35,788 nucleotides of DNA from Bacteroidota bacterium (GTDB lineage Bacteria > Bacteroidota > Bacteroidia > Bacteroidales > GCA-2711565): the NCBI GenBank assembly GCA_002711565.1, contig PARP01000018.1, positions 1 to 35,788 of the forward strand, written 5' to 3'. This document shows positions 17,372 through 25,930 of this stretch, in pieces. A program made the translations under genes and the position numbers. The notes beneath the pieces were generated by a model. It was not told the DNA's origin, made no database searches, and saw only the letters and a program-made list of their open reading frames with translations. Positions within the stretch are counted from its first letter, which is position 1; each line of letters starts with the position of its first letter.

Positions 17372-18697
17372 ATGAAACGGTTTAAGTTAGTATTGGGAAT
17401 CATCGCATTCCTAACGATCCTGACCACCGGTTTATCATATGCCGGAGGTTTCGATAAAGCCAATAAGGATCAACAACAAACAGAAGTTGTTAATGATGAT
17501 CTAGAATCAGTTAGAGAAGGCGCCAAACAAGGTGTTCAGAAATTCTTTAGCTACACAGGTTTTGCAAATGCTTCCTGGGGAAATATGATCATGATGATCG
17601 TAGGATTGGTTTTTATCTATCTAGCAATCAAATATGATTACGAACCACTTCTACTGATCCCGATCGGTACCGGAATTATTATCGGTAACGTTCCTTTCTT
17701 TCAGGATGGTGGCATGAACCTTCAGATCGGTATTTATCAAGAAGGTAGTGTTCTAAATTATCTATACTATGGTGTTGTAAAAGGGATCTATCCACCATTG
17801 ATCTTCTTAGGAATTGGAGCTATGACAGACTTTTCTTCACTGATCTCTAATCCACGATTAATGTTATTGGGTGCTGCTGCACAGGTTGGTATTTTTATCA
17901 CTTTCCTAGGATCTTTATTCTTAGGTTTTAATTTACCTGAAGCTGCATCAATTGGTATCATTGGTGGTGCCGATGGCCCAACTGCGATTTTCCTTTCTTC
18001 AAAACTAGCGAATGGAGGACTGGTCAACGGCGTGCAAACAGCCAACCTGATCGGACCTATTGCAATCGCAGCATACTCATACATGGCACTTGTACCGGTA
18101 ATTCAGCCACCAATTATGAGGTTGCTAACATCAAAAAAAGAACGTACAATTCGAATGACTCCTCCACGTTCAGTATCTAAACTGGAGAAGATCATGTTCC
18201 CAATCGTTGGATTATTATTAACAACATTTATTGCACCTTCTGCTCTTCCACTATTAGGAATGTTATTCTTCGGAAACATCCTTAAAGAAAGTGGTGTTAC
18301 AAGAAGACTAGCAGATACAGCCAGAACATCACTTATCGATATTGTTGTTATTCTCCTTGGTCTTACTGTTGGTGCATCAACACAAGCAGATGTATTCTTA
18401 ACGAGCGAATCAATGATGATCTTTGGACTTGGAGCAATCTCATTTATGATTGCAACTGCCGGAGGAATCTTATTTGCTAAGTTCATGAACTTATTCCTTA
18501 AAGGTGATAAGAAAATCAACCCATTAGTTGGTGCAGCAGGTGTTTCTGCAGTTCCGGATAGTGCACGTGTTGTACAACAGGAAGGATTGAAATATGATCC
18601 AACCAACCACTTGTTAATGCACGCCATGGCGCCTAACGTATCTGGTGTAATTGGTTCTGCAGTGGCAGCTGGTATCTTAATTAGCTTTTTATTCTAG
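17372..18697 (+). CDS. mmdB: Na+-translocating decarboxylase beta subunit
   Basis: 441 residues, an integral membrane protein with about nine hydrophobic segments. The family core begins near residue 70 (GNMIMMIVGLVFIYLAIKYDYEPLLLIPIG). The conserved GIIGGADGPTAIF contains the Asp needed for Na+ coupling, and GAAGVSAVPDSARVVQ with APNVSGVIGSAVAAG is the C-terminal signature. It decarboxylates carboxybiotin and exports Na+. The N-terminal ~60 residues are an extension: a hydrophobic leader (KLVLGIIAFLTILTTGLSYAGG) and an acidic linker. It is the last gene of the operon, followed by a strong terminator. Confidence 0.94.
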   Translation: MKRFKLVLGIIAFLTILTTGLSYAGGFDKANKDQQQTEVVNDDLESVREGAKQGVQKFFSYTGFANASWGNMIMMIVGLVFIYLAIKYDYEPLLLIPIGTGIIIGNVPFFQDGGMNLQIGIYQEGSVLNYLYYGVVKGIYPPLIFLGIGAMTDFSSLISNPRLMLLGAAAQVGIFITFLGSLFLGFNLPEAASIGIIGGADGPTAIFLSSKLANGGLVNGVQTANLIGPIAIAAYSYMALVPVIQPPIMRLLTSKKERTIRMTPPRSVSKLEKIMFPIVGLLLTTFIAPSALPLLGMLFFGNILKESGVTRRLADTARTSLIDIVVILLGLTVGASTQADVFLTSESMMIFGLGAISFMIATAGGILFAKFMNLFLKGDKKINPLVGAAGVSAVPDSARVVQQEGLKYDPTNHLLMHAMAPNVSGVIGSAVAAGILISFLF

Positions 18698-18726
18698 TTT
18701 CCAGAATATTTAGATAGTCATTTAAA

Positions 18727-18760
18727 AAGTCCGCTTGGTCTAACAAAGCGGGCTTTTTTT
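18727..18760 (+). terminator. Rho-independent terminator of the mmd operon
   Basis: AAGTCCGCTT (18727-18736) pairs with AAGCGGGCTT (18746-18755), with one G-T pair, followed by seven T. Confidence 0.92.
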
Positions 18761-18835
18761 ATATTTTTTCGCATCTGATAATGATCAGTTTGTGCAAATC
18801 TTTAATTTTATGTCTTCATTAACCCAAGAACCAAT

Positions 18836-20200
18836 ATGAAGAATCAAGTCAACAGAAGAAATTTTCTTAAGAACAGTGCTAAAGCAGGATTAGGAATTGC
18901 TTTAGGAAGCGCAATACTTCCAGCAATGGCAAAATCACCTTTGATTGGTGAAGCACCTGCAATGAAAATTGCAAAACCTATGAAGACCGTAAGAATGGGA
19001 TTCATTGGAGTAGGAGGGATGGGAACTGCACATTTCAGAAATTTTATAAAGATCAAAGGTGTAGAGATCAAAGCAGTTTGCGATGTCGTTAAAAGCAGAA
19101 CTGAAAGAGCACAAAAAATGTGTGAAGATGCCGGTTTACCTAAGCCTGATCTGTATTATAATGGCGAAGAAGATTACAAAAGAATGGTCGACCGCAAAGA
19201 TCTTGACTTGATCTTTATTGCCACTCCATGGAAATGGCATGTGCCAATGTGTTTATACAGTATGAAAGCCGGTAAACATGCAGCTGTTGAAGTTCCTGCA
19301 GCTCTTACAATTGATGAATGCTGGAAGCTTGTTGATGTTTCGGAGAAAACAGGTATGTTTTGTATCATGATGGAGAATTGTAATTATGATCGAGCAGAAA
19401 TGACGATCCTGAATATGGCAAAAAAGGGATTATTCGGGGAAATGACACATGCCGAATGTGGATACCTTCATGATCTGAGAGCTGTAAAACATGATATGGA
19501 TGGAGAAGGTGTATGGAGACGTGCTCACTCATGGACACGCAATGGTGACCTTTATCCTACTCACGGATTAGGTCCGGTTGCTCAATGTTTCGATATCAAT
19601 AGAGGAAACCAGTTCGATTATATCGTTTCAATGGCAAGTAAATCGAGAGGTTTACAATTATTCGCTGAGAAAGAATTCGGAAAAGATAGTCCGCAAGCCC
19701 AGGAAGAATTCGTTCTTGGTGATGTTGTAACTTCTTTGATCAGAACAAAACGTGGAGAAACCATCGTACTTACACATGATACAAGTAGTCCAAGACCTTA
19801 TTCAAGAGATATTCTTGTTCAGGGAACTAATGGTATTGCACAAAAATATCCAAAAGGATTAGTTCATATTGAAGGCCAAAGTCCATCTCACAGATGGGAA
19901 GATCTTAGCAAATGGGAAGCAGAATACAAACATCCGGTATGGACTTCATTAGAAGAAGCATCAAAAGGAGCAGGTCATGGAGGTATGGATTTCATCGAAG
20001 ATTATCGCCTTATCAATGCATTATTAAAAGGAATTGAACCTGATATGGATGTTTATGATGCAGCTGCATTAAGTGTAGTTTGTGAATTAAGTGAACAATC
20101 TATTGCTGCAGGAAGTAAACCAATTGAATTCCCGGATTTCACAAGAGGAAGATGGAAGAAATATCGTGAACTACAAGTAATGAATTTAGAAACAATATAG
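18836..20200 (+). CDS. Tat-exported Gfo/Idh/MocA oxidoreductase, GH109-like glycosidase
   Basis: 454 residues. A twin-arginine signal (N-R-R-N-F-L-K at 6-12, then a hydrophobic stretch) means export folded with cofactor. The Rossmann motif is GFIGVGGMGTAH near residue 54. Blocks PWKWHVPMCLYSM, KHAAVEVPAA, MMENCNYDR, GYLHDLR and NGDLYPTHGLGP match the GH109 group, whose characterised members are NAD-dependent alpha-N-acetylgalactosaminidases that hydrolyse by a transient redox step. The substrate of this protein is not shown, and a plain dehydrogenase remains possible. Uridine kinase follows 3 bases after the stop, suggesting one transcript. Confidence 0.85.
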   Translation: MKNQVNRRNFLKNSAKAGLGIALGSAILPAMAKSPLIGEAPAMKIAKPMKTVRMGFIGVGGMGTAHFRNFIKIKGVEIKAVCDVVKSRTERAQKMCEDAGLPKPDLYYNGEEDYKRMVDRKDLDLIFIATPWKWHVPMCLYSMKAGKHAAVEVPAALTIDECWKLVDVSEKTGMFCIMMENCNYDRAEMTILNMAKKGLFGEMTHAECGYLHDLRAVKHDMDGEGVWRRAHSWTRNGDLYPTHGLGPVAQCFDINRGNQFDYIVSMASKSRGLQLFAEKEFGKDSPQAQEEFVLGDVVTSLIRTKRGETIVLTHDTSSPRPYSRDILVQGTNGIAQKYPKGLVHIEGQSPSHRWEDLSKWEAEYKHPVWTSLEEASKGAGHGGMDFIEDYRLINALLKGIEPDMDVYDAAALSVVCELSEQSIAAGSKPIEFPDFTRGRWKKYRELQVMNLETI

Positions 20201-20203
20201 CTT

Positions 20204-20815
20204 ATGCTGATCATAGGAATAGCCGGCGGATCCGGTTCCGGAAAAACGACCGTTGTAAATAAAATTGTCAAAGGATTACCTAAAAATGAGGTCGCTGTCA
20301 TCTCACAGGATTCCTATTATAAAGACAACGGTCATTTAAGCGCCGAGGAGCGCAAACAGATCAACTTTGATCACCCAGCTTCAATTGAGTTCAAACTACT
20401 CATTAAGCACCTCGATATGCTTCGAGAAGGTCAAACGATCGAAATGCCGATCTATTCCTATGTTACTTGTGCCAGATCTAAAGAAACCATTCCACTTCAT
20501 CCAAAATCCGTGATCATAGTTGAAGGAATATTGGCATTTACAAATGCTAGTTTGAGAGATCGTATGGATATAAAAGCCTATGTTGATGCCGAACCAGATG
20601 AGCGACTAATTCGAATTATCAAAAGAGACATTGAGGAAAGAGGACGTAACTTCAAGGAATGTCTGACTCACTATAAGAAGTATGTGAAATCAATGCATCT
20701 GCAATTCATTGAACCAACAAAACGATATGCCGATATCATCGTTCCACAAGGTGGAAAGAATGAAGTTGCAATTGATATACTTGCTTCGAAAATTAAAATG
20801 AATTTACAGGATTAA
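20204..20815 (+). CDS. udk: Uridine kinase
   Basis: 203 residues, normal for Udk. It phosphorylates uridine and cytidine in pyrimidine salvage in the cytoplasm. The Walker A motif GGSGSGKTT has Lys14. QDSYYKDNGHLS, NFDHPASIE and VIIVEGILAF are the usual substrate and Walker B blocks, followed by RIIKRDIEERGR. The start is 3 bases after the GH109-like gene. Its stop codon overlaps the stop of the convergent LruC lipoprotein by 4 bases, with no terminator visible between them. Confidence 0.94.
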   Translation: MLIIGIAGGSGSGKTTVVNKIVKGLPKNEVAVISQDSYYKDNGHLSAEERKQINFDHPASIEFKLLIKHLDMLREGQTIEMPIYSYVTCARSKETIPLHPKSVIIVEGILAFTNASLRDRMDIKAYVDAEPDERLIRIIKRDIEERGRNFKECLTHYKKYVKSMHLQFIEPTKRYADIIVPQGGKNEVAIDILASKIKMNLQD

Positions 20816-22746
20816 TCGTAGATCACTGAATCATCTCTATACTCGTCCTTATTTTGATACCAATCAGGGAATTGCTCCCCTCCGGACTCAGCCCATGCTG
20901 AAAATCTGAGGTGTGCGAATATGATGTTCGTTTTCTCAATCGGATAAGCAAATGACTCATAGATATTGATTGCCCATGGAAGATTATCTGCAGTTCTGTA
21001 ATACCTGCCTGTAGTAATACTGCTATTATCGTGAATCTGACCAAATACACCAATATTTGCTAACTGTGTAGGTGGATAATCAGCTAAATGCACTTCCATT
21101 CCTCTATCCTGATCGATCATGATAAATGGATTGAAATTCTCCAGTCCTATATCATTACTTGTATAGGTATTCGGAGTGAAAGTCATAACGATTTTCACTG
21201 TATCAGGTTCTGTTACACTTGCGTTAGGATCTGTATTCACACCTAACTCCCCACCAATTCTTGGTAAAATATCAAATGCATTATCAAACACAATGATCGT
21301 TGGGAGACTTTGTCCTGACTCTAACCCATTGGATTGTAATGTCACATAGTTAGCAAGAACACTGTGCCCTGTTACAGTTATGTTAGAACTGTTTATGCTA
21401 TTATTAGGTAATTGGAATCCTAAGCCGTTTTGGAAACTCGCACCAATAGCGCGTACAACAAAATTAGCATAGATCTCGGTTACGAAATTATCTTTATTGG
21501 TCACCGTTCTGAACTGATAATCCACAACAAGATCATTGAAATCATAATCACCTCTTGCTGGCCATAGATCCTCAAAAGCTAAGGTTCCATAGCTTGATGC
21601 CGGGAAGAAATTATTGAATGATCTATCAGCATCATCCGGAAAATCATCATCCGAATTATTGATCCCATCACCATCTAAATCTTCACTGGATACACCACCA
21701 GATGCACCTTGTCCATCATCATTCCATATCGCACCATTGATCTCACCGCTTCGATTATTAGAAGTTTGGTCACTAATTGTAGTTCCTGAACCTTCTTCAA
21801 GCTTCCAATACGCTTCAAGATCCGATTCTGTACCATCAGGTTTATTCTCAAAATAATTGCTTACTTCAGTTGCACTTAATGCTTTACTCCAAACCTGAAC
21901 CTCATCTATTTGTCCGTTAAAATATGATTTCGGACTTCGATCTGCCCATCGTCCAATATTGAATACAGATTGTGTTCTAAAATCTACTTTACGTGTATCG
22001 GTAGCAACCAGCTCACCATCAACGTAGAGTTTTCGATCCTTTTTATCTGCAAAAACACCAACTATCTGATGCCATTCACCATCAGTCATATCAACATTTC
22101 CACCTCTCGAACGTTCTGAACCATTTCTTGCACGGATCATCGCAGCACCATCTTCATCCTCTCCTATATAGATCCCATAATAGCGACTTGTAGATCTGCT
22201 ATCAGCCATACTGAAGATCACCATATCTTCATCATCATCTTCAAAACCAGAAGTTTTGAACCAGGCACTGAAGGTAAATGGATAGTTACTTATAATTCTA
22301 TTATTTGAAGGATTAGATATGCTTACATAATCGTTTTGTCCATCAAAAGTAAGAGAGTTATTTGCTTTTAGTTCTTTTAAAGCTGAAGGTAGGGTAGGAA
22401 GTTCAAATTCAATAATATTAGCACTCAGCTCAACACTTTCACCATTTATAAGCACTGTATCCAGATACATTGGGATACTTACAATGATATGATATCTTGG
22501 TGCGATTCCATTATAATAACCTTTATGGAATACTACCTGTCCATCAGGTGAAGTGATCTGTACCAGTCCCACAGGAGCATTAGTGATATAGAAAGCCACG
22601 TTCAGTGATGTTCTCCAATCGAAGTCGGCGCTAATATTGAGTTGATTAATATCTGTTGGATTATCGGTAATTCCCGTTGTCGTATTCCACTTATGGCATC
22701 CAACGATAAAAATCAATACGACTAATAATAACTTAAATTTCTTCAT
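20812..22746 (-). CDS. LruC-domain lipoprotein with LamG-type domain
   Basis: 644 residues. Lipobox VGC near residue 16 (LVVLIFIVGCHKW) predicts a lipoprotein. Residues ~130-310 form a LamG/concanavalin-like jelly roll (FDGQNDYVSISN, FTFSAWFKTSG, GEWHQIVGVF, LYVDGELVATDTRK, FNGQIDEVQVWSKAL), usually a carbohydrate-binding or adhesion module. A Ca-loop linker (DLDGDGINNSDDDFPDDAD) leads into a LruC domain (GTLAFEDLWPARGDYDFNDLVVDYQF), a Bacteroidota and gammaproteobacterial surface-protein domain. It is probably exposed on the cell surface; the ligand is unknown. Confidence 0.88.
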   Translation of the reverse strand: MKKFKLLLVVLIFIVGCHKWNTTTGITDNPTDINQLNISADFDWRTSLNVAFYITNAPVGLVQITSPDGQVVFHKGYYNGIAPRYHIIVSIPMYLDTVLINGESVELSANIIEFELPTLPSALKELKANNSLTFDGQNDYVSISNPSNNRIISNYPFTFSAWFKTSGFEDDDEDMVIFSMADSRSTSRYYGIYIGEDEDGAAMIRARNGSERSRGGNVDMTDGEWHQIVGVFADKKDRKLYVDGELVATDTRKVDFRTQSVFNIGRWADRSPKSYFNGQIDEVQVWSKALSATEVSNYFENKPDGTESDLEAYWKLEEGSGTTISDQTSNNRSGEINGAIWNDDGQGASGGVSSEDLDGDGINNSDDDFPDDADRSFNNFFPASSYGTLAFEDLWPARGDYDFNDLVVDYQFRTVTNKDNFVTEIYANFVVRAIGASFQNGLGFQLPNNSINSSNITVTGHSVLANYVTLQSNGLESGQSLPTIIVFDNAFDILPRIGGELGVNTDPNASVTEPDTVKIVMTFTPNTYTSNDIGLENFNPFIMIDQDRGMEVHLADYPPTQLANIGVFGQIHDNSSITTGRYYRTADNLPWAINIYESFAYPIEKTNIIFAHLRFSAWAESGGEQFPDWYQNKDEYRDDSVIYD

Positions 22747-22927
22747 CTACAATCAAATTTACAGCTTTGTGCACATTTAACAAAACAGTTGAACCAAGAT
22801 TTACACCATATTTTTATACGTCTGATAATCAGTATAGTTTTTAATTTAACTAAAAAAAATATTCCCAAAAATGGACAGACATTCTAATTCAGATAAATAC
22901 GAATTATGAAAAACTTTCGAAAACTCT

Positions 22928-22935
22928 TAGATTTG
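22928..22935 (+). promoter_or_regulatory. -7 box of the propeller lipoprotein promoter
   Basis: TAGATTTG matches TAnnTTTG and lies 14 bases before the ATG. A convincing -33 element was not found, so this is tentative. Confidence 0.35.
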
Positions 22936-22949
22936 TAAAAAAATGACTC

Positions 22950-23924
22950 ATGATTAACCGTCAATTTTATTACCTCTTATTAGCTGCTTTTCTCTTTATT
23001 TCTGCTTGCGCGAAAAAGTATGTTTTACAGCCTGAAATAAAAGATGATTTCACCGTTTATACAACTGCCAACGGACTTATTAGTAATGAAGTTCAATGTT
23101 TGAAGATAGACCCTCAGGGAAGAATGATCATTGGAACAGCTTTTGGTCTTTCAATTTTTGATGGCACGAACTGGTTAACAGTAAGAGTTCAGGACGGTAT
23201 TATTCATCATGACATTCAAAATATTCATATAGCTCCGGATCAAACGCTTTGGCTAGCAACTCCAAATGGAGCATCTCACTTCAATGGTGTTAGATGGCAT
23301 AATTATTCCAGAACTGAAGGATTGAAGAACAGTACAGTGAATTCTATTGGTGTTGATCAGGTAGGAGCTGTATGGTTTGCAACTCCTGAAGGTGTATCCA
23401 GATTTCATAATAGTGCCTGGGAGCATTTTGTAAAGGCTAACCAAACTGCCTTGGTTCATGATCTTGTTAGAGCAGTATTGGTAGACAGCAATAACAATAA
23501 ATGGTTTGGCACTGAATTCGGAATCTCCCGATATAACGGACAAACCTGGATTACCTATCTTTCAGATATTGCAACAAAAGATTATGTATTTACAATGTTT
23601 GAAGATTCTCAGGGAAGGATCTGGGCAGGTACACTAGGTGGGGTTTCTGTTTTTAACGGTCAGAATTGGGTTACATATACACAAGACAACCAACTCCTTT
23701 TTAATGAAGTAAAAGCAATTGCTGAAGACAAAGAAGGTAATATGTGGTTTGGAACCATTTTCGGAGCTTCAAAATTTGATGGTACAACCTTTACGCACTA
23801 CAACAGAGACAATGGTCTACCAGTTAACAATGTAAGTTCAATTGTAGTTGATGCAGACGACAATATTTGGTTCGGAACTGTAGGTGGTGGACTTGTGAAG
23901 ATGGTTAAGAAAGAAAATCTGTAG
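22950..23924 (+). CDS. Two-component-regulator-type propeller lipoprotein
   Basis: 324 residues. Lipobox ISAC at residues 17-20 follows a hydrophobic leader. The rest is seven ~40-residue repeats of the form VxxIxxDxxGxxWFGTxxGxSxFxGxxWxxY (for example NKWFGTEFGISRYNGQTW and GRIWAGTLGGVSVFNGQNW), the Reg_prop type found in periplasmic sensor halves of hybrid two-component systems. Seven repeats make one closed propeller. Here it is free-standing: no transmembrane, YYY or kinase domain follows, so it may sense or bind a glycan by itself. Followed by a 7-bp array and a terminator. Confidence 0.88.
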   Translation: MINRQFYYLLLAAFLFISACAKKYVLQPEIKDDFTVYTTANGLISNEVQCLKIDPQGRMIIGTAFGLSIFDGTNWLTVRVQDGIIHHDIQNIHIAPDQTLWLATPNGASHFNGVRWHNYSRTEGLKNSTVNSIGVDQVGAVWFATPEGVSRFHNSAWEHFVKANQTALVHDLVRAVLVDSNNNKWFGTEFGISRYNGQTWITYLSDIATKDYVFTMFEDSQGRIWAGTLGGVSVFNGQNWVTYTQDNQLLFNEVKAIAEDKEGNMWFGTIFGASKFDGTTFTHYNRDNGLPVNNVSSIVVDADDNIWFGTVGGGLVKMVKKENL

Positions 23925-23930
23925 GATAGC

Positions 23931-23965
23931 AGATATTAGAAATTAGATAATAGACATTAGATATT
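23931..23965 (+). repeat. 7-bp periodic AGAnATT micro-array
   Basis: AGA occurs at 23931, 23938, 23945, 23952 and 23959, exactly 7 bases apart, in units such as AGATATT, AGAAATT, AGATAAT and AGACATT. It lies between the propeller gene stop and its terminator. An inverted counterpart lies at 25870-25903. Confidence 0.8.
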
Positions 23966-23966
23966 T

Positions 23967-23992
23967 AAAGCCGCATTTCTGCGGCTTTTTTT
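23967..23992 (+). terminator. Rho-independent terminator of the propeller gene
   Basis: AAAGCCGCA (23967-23975) pairs with TGCGGCTTT (23980-23988), within a run of seven T. Confidence 0.9.
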
Positions 23993-24013
23993 TAAAAATC
24001 ATAATTCAGTCAA

Positions 24014-24038
24014 ATCCCGAAACTTCGGGATGCTAATG
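24014..24038 (-). repeat. Palindromic repeat ATCCCGA-AACT-TCGGGAT plus GCTAATG
   Basis: A perfect 7-bp stem with a 4-base loop (24014-24031), followed by GCTAATG. On the minus strand this reads CATTAGCATCCCGA, shared (one base different) with the repeat at 7520-7533. No T tract is present, so it is not a terminator. Confidence 0.6.
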
Positions 24039-24176
24039 ATCTGGTGAAATTTCCCCAACATTATCTACAATTTAAAACTTAACACCTCTGCGATCATTGT
24101 CTGGGTATATTAAGTTTGGAGAAATACTACTTTAGGGGTTGATTAGTATTTCTCATTAATTTATGCATTTCTATTA

Positions 24177-25280
24177 TTAAACGTTTGAAAGTTCAATTGG
24201 TAAGAAGAATTCTCTGCCAACAGAATAAGGAATAATAGATTTCTTTTGCAAACGACCTATTATCATAGCTGGATGAGTACCAAATTTCTTTGCAAAATCA
24301 ATTATGTCTTGTAGAGTTAAACTACCTGCATCTAATGCCTTTATCACTTCTTTCTCTTCCTTGTCACTAAATGTCCATTCTTCAGCAAATTTATTAGCCT
24401 CAGCTTCTTTTTTTGAATCCGCTCCAGAGAATTTTATGCCATCTAACGATATATACTTCTTCCCATGCAGAAGAATATGACCAGCCTCATGGAAGAAAGT
24501 AAACCAGAATCTATCATTTTGCTTATACCGATCAGTTAATTGTATAATTGGGTTATTTTTAATCCATCGAGTAGATCCACTTACTGGTACTTTGGGTAAT
24601 TTCGGTGTATAAACTACTTTAACCCCAGCTTGTAAACAAAGATATTGTAGTTGCTGGAAATAATCCTCAGGATGGTCTGCCATTAGAGCTTTAATATCGG
24701 CAAGGATTTTGCGAAACAACACTTTATCGTAGCTTTTCGACTCAATGGCATCGCTTAATAATTCACCATGTCGAAGCCAAGCTGAAGTAGCATGGGGTTC
24801 TTGAGTAAACTTCAGTGAAGCATAAGCAGCAAGTCTAAGCTTACTTTCCATATAAAGTTTGTTCCAGCCATCATGTGTCGAAACTGCAAAATATTCAAAA
24901 AGATTAATTGTCTTTTCAGTTATTTTACCAGTTTTCTCCACCCAACCTTTATTCGCCATTTGAGCATATGGGAAGCAACGCGCCCATTCTTCAGCTTTTT
25001 CTACATCTAAACTTCTTTTCAATCTTACTTTATATTCAGAATATTTCGACTGCATGGAAATCCAAAACTTAGCAGGTATTCGAGTAACATTTTCAAATAA
25101 CACTGCCATTTCAGAAGTAATGGAACTATCACCCTTAAGAACTGCGATGATAGTTTTCTCAGGTTTATCAGTTCTTAGAGCGAATTCTTTAATAGTCATT
25201 TCCATCTCGTCTAACTTCTCCTTAAGTGTTTCTCCAGGATGTAAAACTTCTTCAGGGTAATATTCAGATATAGTTGCCAT
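24177..25280 (-). CDS. higA: HigA-type antitoxin fused to ImmA/IrrE-like metallopeptidase
   Basis: 367 residues. Residues ~10-75 are a HigA-type helix-turn-helix (HPGETLKEKLDEMEMTIKEFALRTDKPEKTIIAVLKG...FENVTRIPAKFW). A long helical linker leads to a ImmA/IrrE-like domain with HEAGH at 264-268 (context FFHEAGHILLHG) and a downstream EAEANKFAEEW Glu ligand. Antitoxins of this group repress their own operon and neutralise a HigB RNase; the peptidase half may act in regulated cleavage of a repressor. The start lies 3 bases after the end of the higB frame, as expected for a toxin-first operon. Confidence 0.87.
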   Translation of the reverse strand: MATISEYYPEEVLHPGETLKEKLDEMEMTIKEFALRTDKPEKTIIAVLKGDSSITSEMAVLFENVTRIPAKFWISMQSKYSEYKVRLKRSLDVEKAEEWARCFPYAQMANKGWVEKTGKITEKTINLFEYFAVSTHDGWNKLYMESKLRLAAYASLKFTQEPHATSAWLRHGELLSDAIESKSYDKVLFRKILADIKALMADHPEDYFQQLQYLCLQAGVKVVYTPKLPKVPVSGSTRWIKNNPIIQLTDRYKQNDRFWFTFFHEAGHILLHGKKYISLDGIKFSGADSKKEAEANKFAEEWTFSDKEEKEVIKALDAGSLTLQDIIDFAKKFGTHPAMIIGRLQKKSIIPYSVGREFFLPIELSNV

Positions 25281-25283
25281 AAA

Positions 25284-25625
25284 TTATCCTTCCTTGTGGT
25301 AATTAATTACCTCAATTATTACTAATTCGTTAATATCTTTTAAAATCTGTTTGCCATCTTTATCCTTTGGTATAGGATCTACTGCGGGTGCAAATATTTA
25401 TCTATAAGGGGAGTCTAGTTTACATGCCCATTGATCTTTTCTATTATCCTTAAGCTGATGGTAATGTCCTGGTAAGTGTATTAAATCAGTAAAGTTATCA
25501 GCTGCATGTAATTGACCTAGTCTTTGCTTAAAAAGCTTGGCTCTATTTGCTCCCATTTTTTGAATAGCCAAACTATCTTTATTAGCATATTTATGTAACT
25601 TTCTATCTGCAAAGGTAATAATCAT
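25284..25625 (-). pseudogene. higB: HigB toxin gene with one in-frame nonsense codon
   Basis: The frame from the ATG at 25625 encodes a RelE/HigB-like toxin: RKLHKYANKDSLAIQKMGANRAKLF, LGQLHAADNFTDLIHLPGHYHQLK, DNRKDQWACKLDSPYR. It then hits TAA at 25398-25400. The same frame continues beyond with I-F-A-P-A-V-D-P-I-P-K and ends VIIEVINYHKEG before a second TAA at 25284-25286. HigB proteins usually read PYRLIF at this point and end in EIxDYH, so the TAA stands where Leu (TTA) is expected: one T-to-A change. The intact form would be 113 residues. The 75-residue product lacks the last strand and the terminal His, and is probably inactive. A sequencing error is the alternative. Confidence 0.85.
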
Positions 25626-25645
25626 TTCTATAAAATAAAAATTTA

Positions 25646-25664
25646 ACTAACACTTTCTGTTAGT
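25646..25664. promoter_or_regulatory. Candidate higBA operator
   Basis: A perfect inverted repeat ACTAACA-CTTTC-TGTTAGT, 20 bases upstream of the higB start codon, where HigA-type antitoxins bind. The surrounding 25626-25930 stretch (305 bases) otherwise holds no gene that I can see: AT-rich sequence, the 7-bp array at 25870 and the tRNA terminator. Confidence 0.6.
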
Positions 25665-25869
25665 CAAACTTCATGTCATGGTTTGGGGTTAGCAAAAAAG
25701 TTAGTTTTTGAATAATGATTTGGGGAGATTAAAATCAAAAAGACTTAATAAAGGTTAATATAAGGATTATTTAGCTACACAGGACTATACTCCTTGGGCT
25801 TTGATAATTTGGCGAATTCAAAGTGATTTGAATTTAGAGTTAATGGTTAGCAGAACTCAGAAACATCCA

Positions 25870-25903
25870 ATATCTAATATCTATTATCTGATATCTAATA
25901 TCA
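25870..25903 (-). repeat. 7-bp periodic micro-array, inverted relative to 23931
   Basis: TCT occurs at 25873, 25880, 25887 and 25894 (TCA at 25901), exactly 7 bases apart. On the minus strand the units read AGATATT, AGATAAT and AGATATC, the same family as at 23931-23965 in the opposite orientation. Confidence 0.8.
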
Positions 25904-25929
25904 AAAAAGCGACTCTTGGTCGCTTTTTT
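25903..25929 (-). terminator. Rho-independent terminator of tRNA-Arg
   Basis: AAAAAAGCGAC (25903-25913) pairs with GTCGCTTTTTT (25919-25929), loop TCTTG. It begins one base after the tRNA 3' end. T tracts on both strands make it potentially bidirectional. Confidence 0.85.
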
Positions 25930-25930
25930 G

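Noticed and set aside
25398-25400. Programmed readthrough of the higB stop codon
   Set aside because: The codon is TAA, with no visible recoding structure; a point mutation is simpler.
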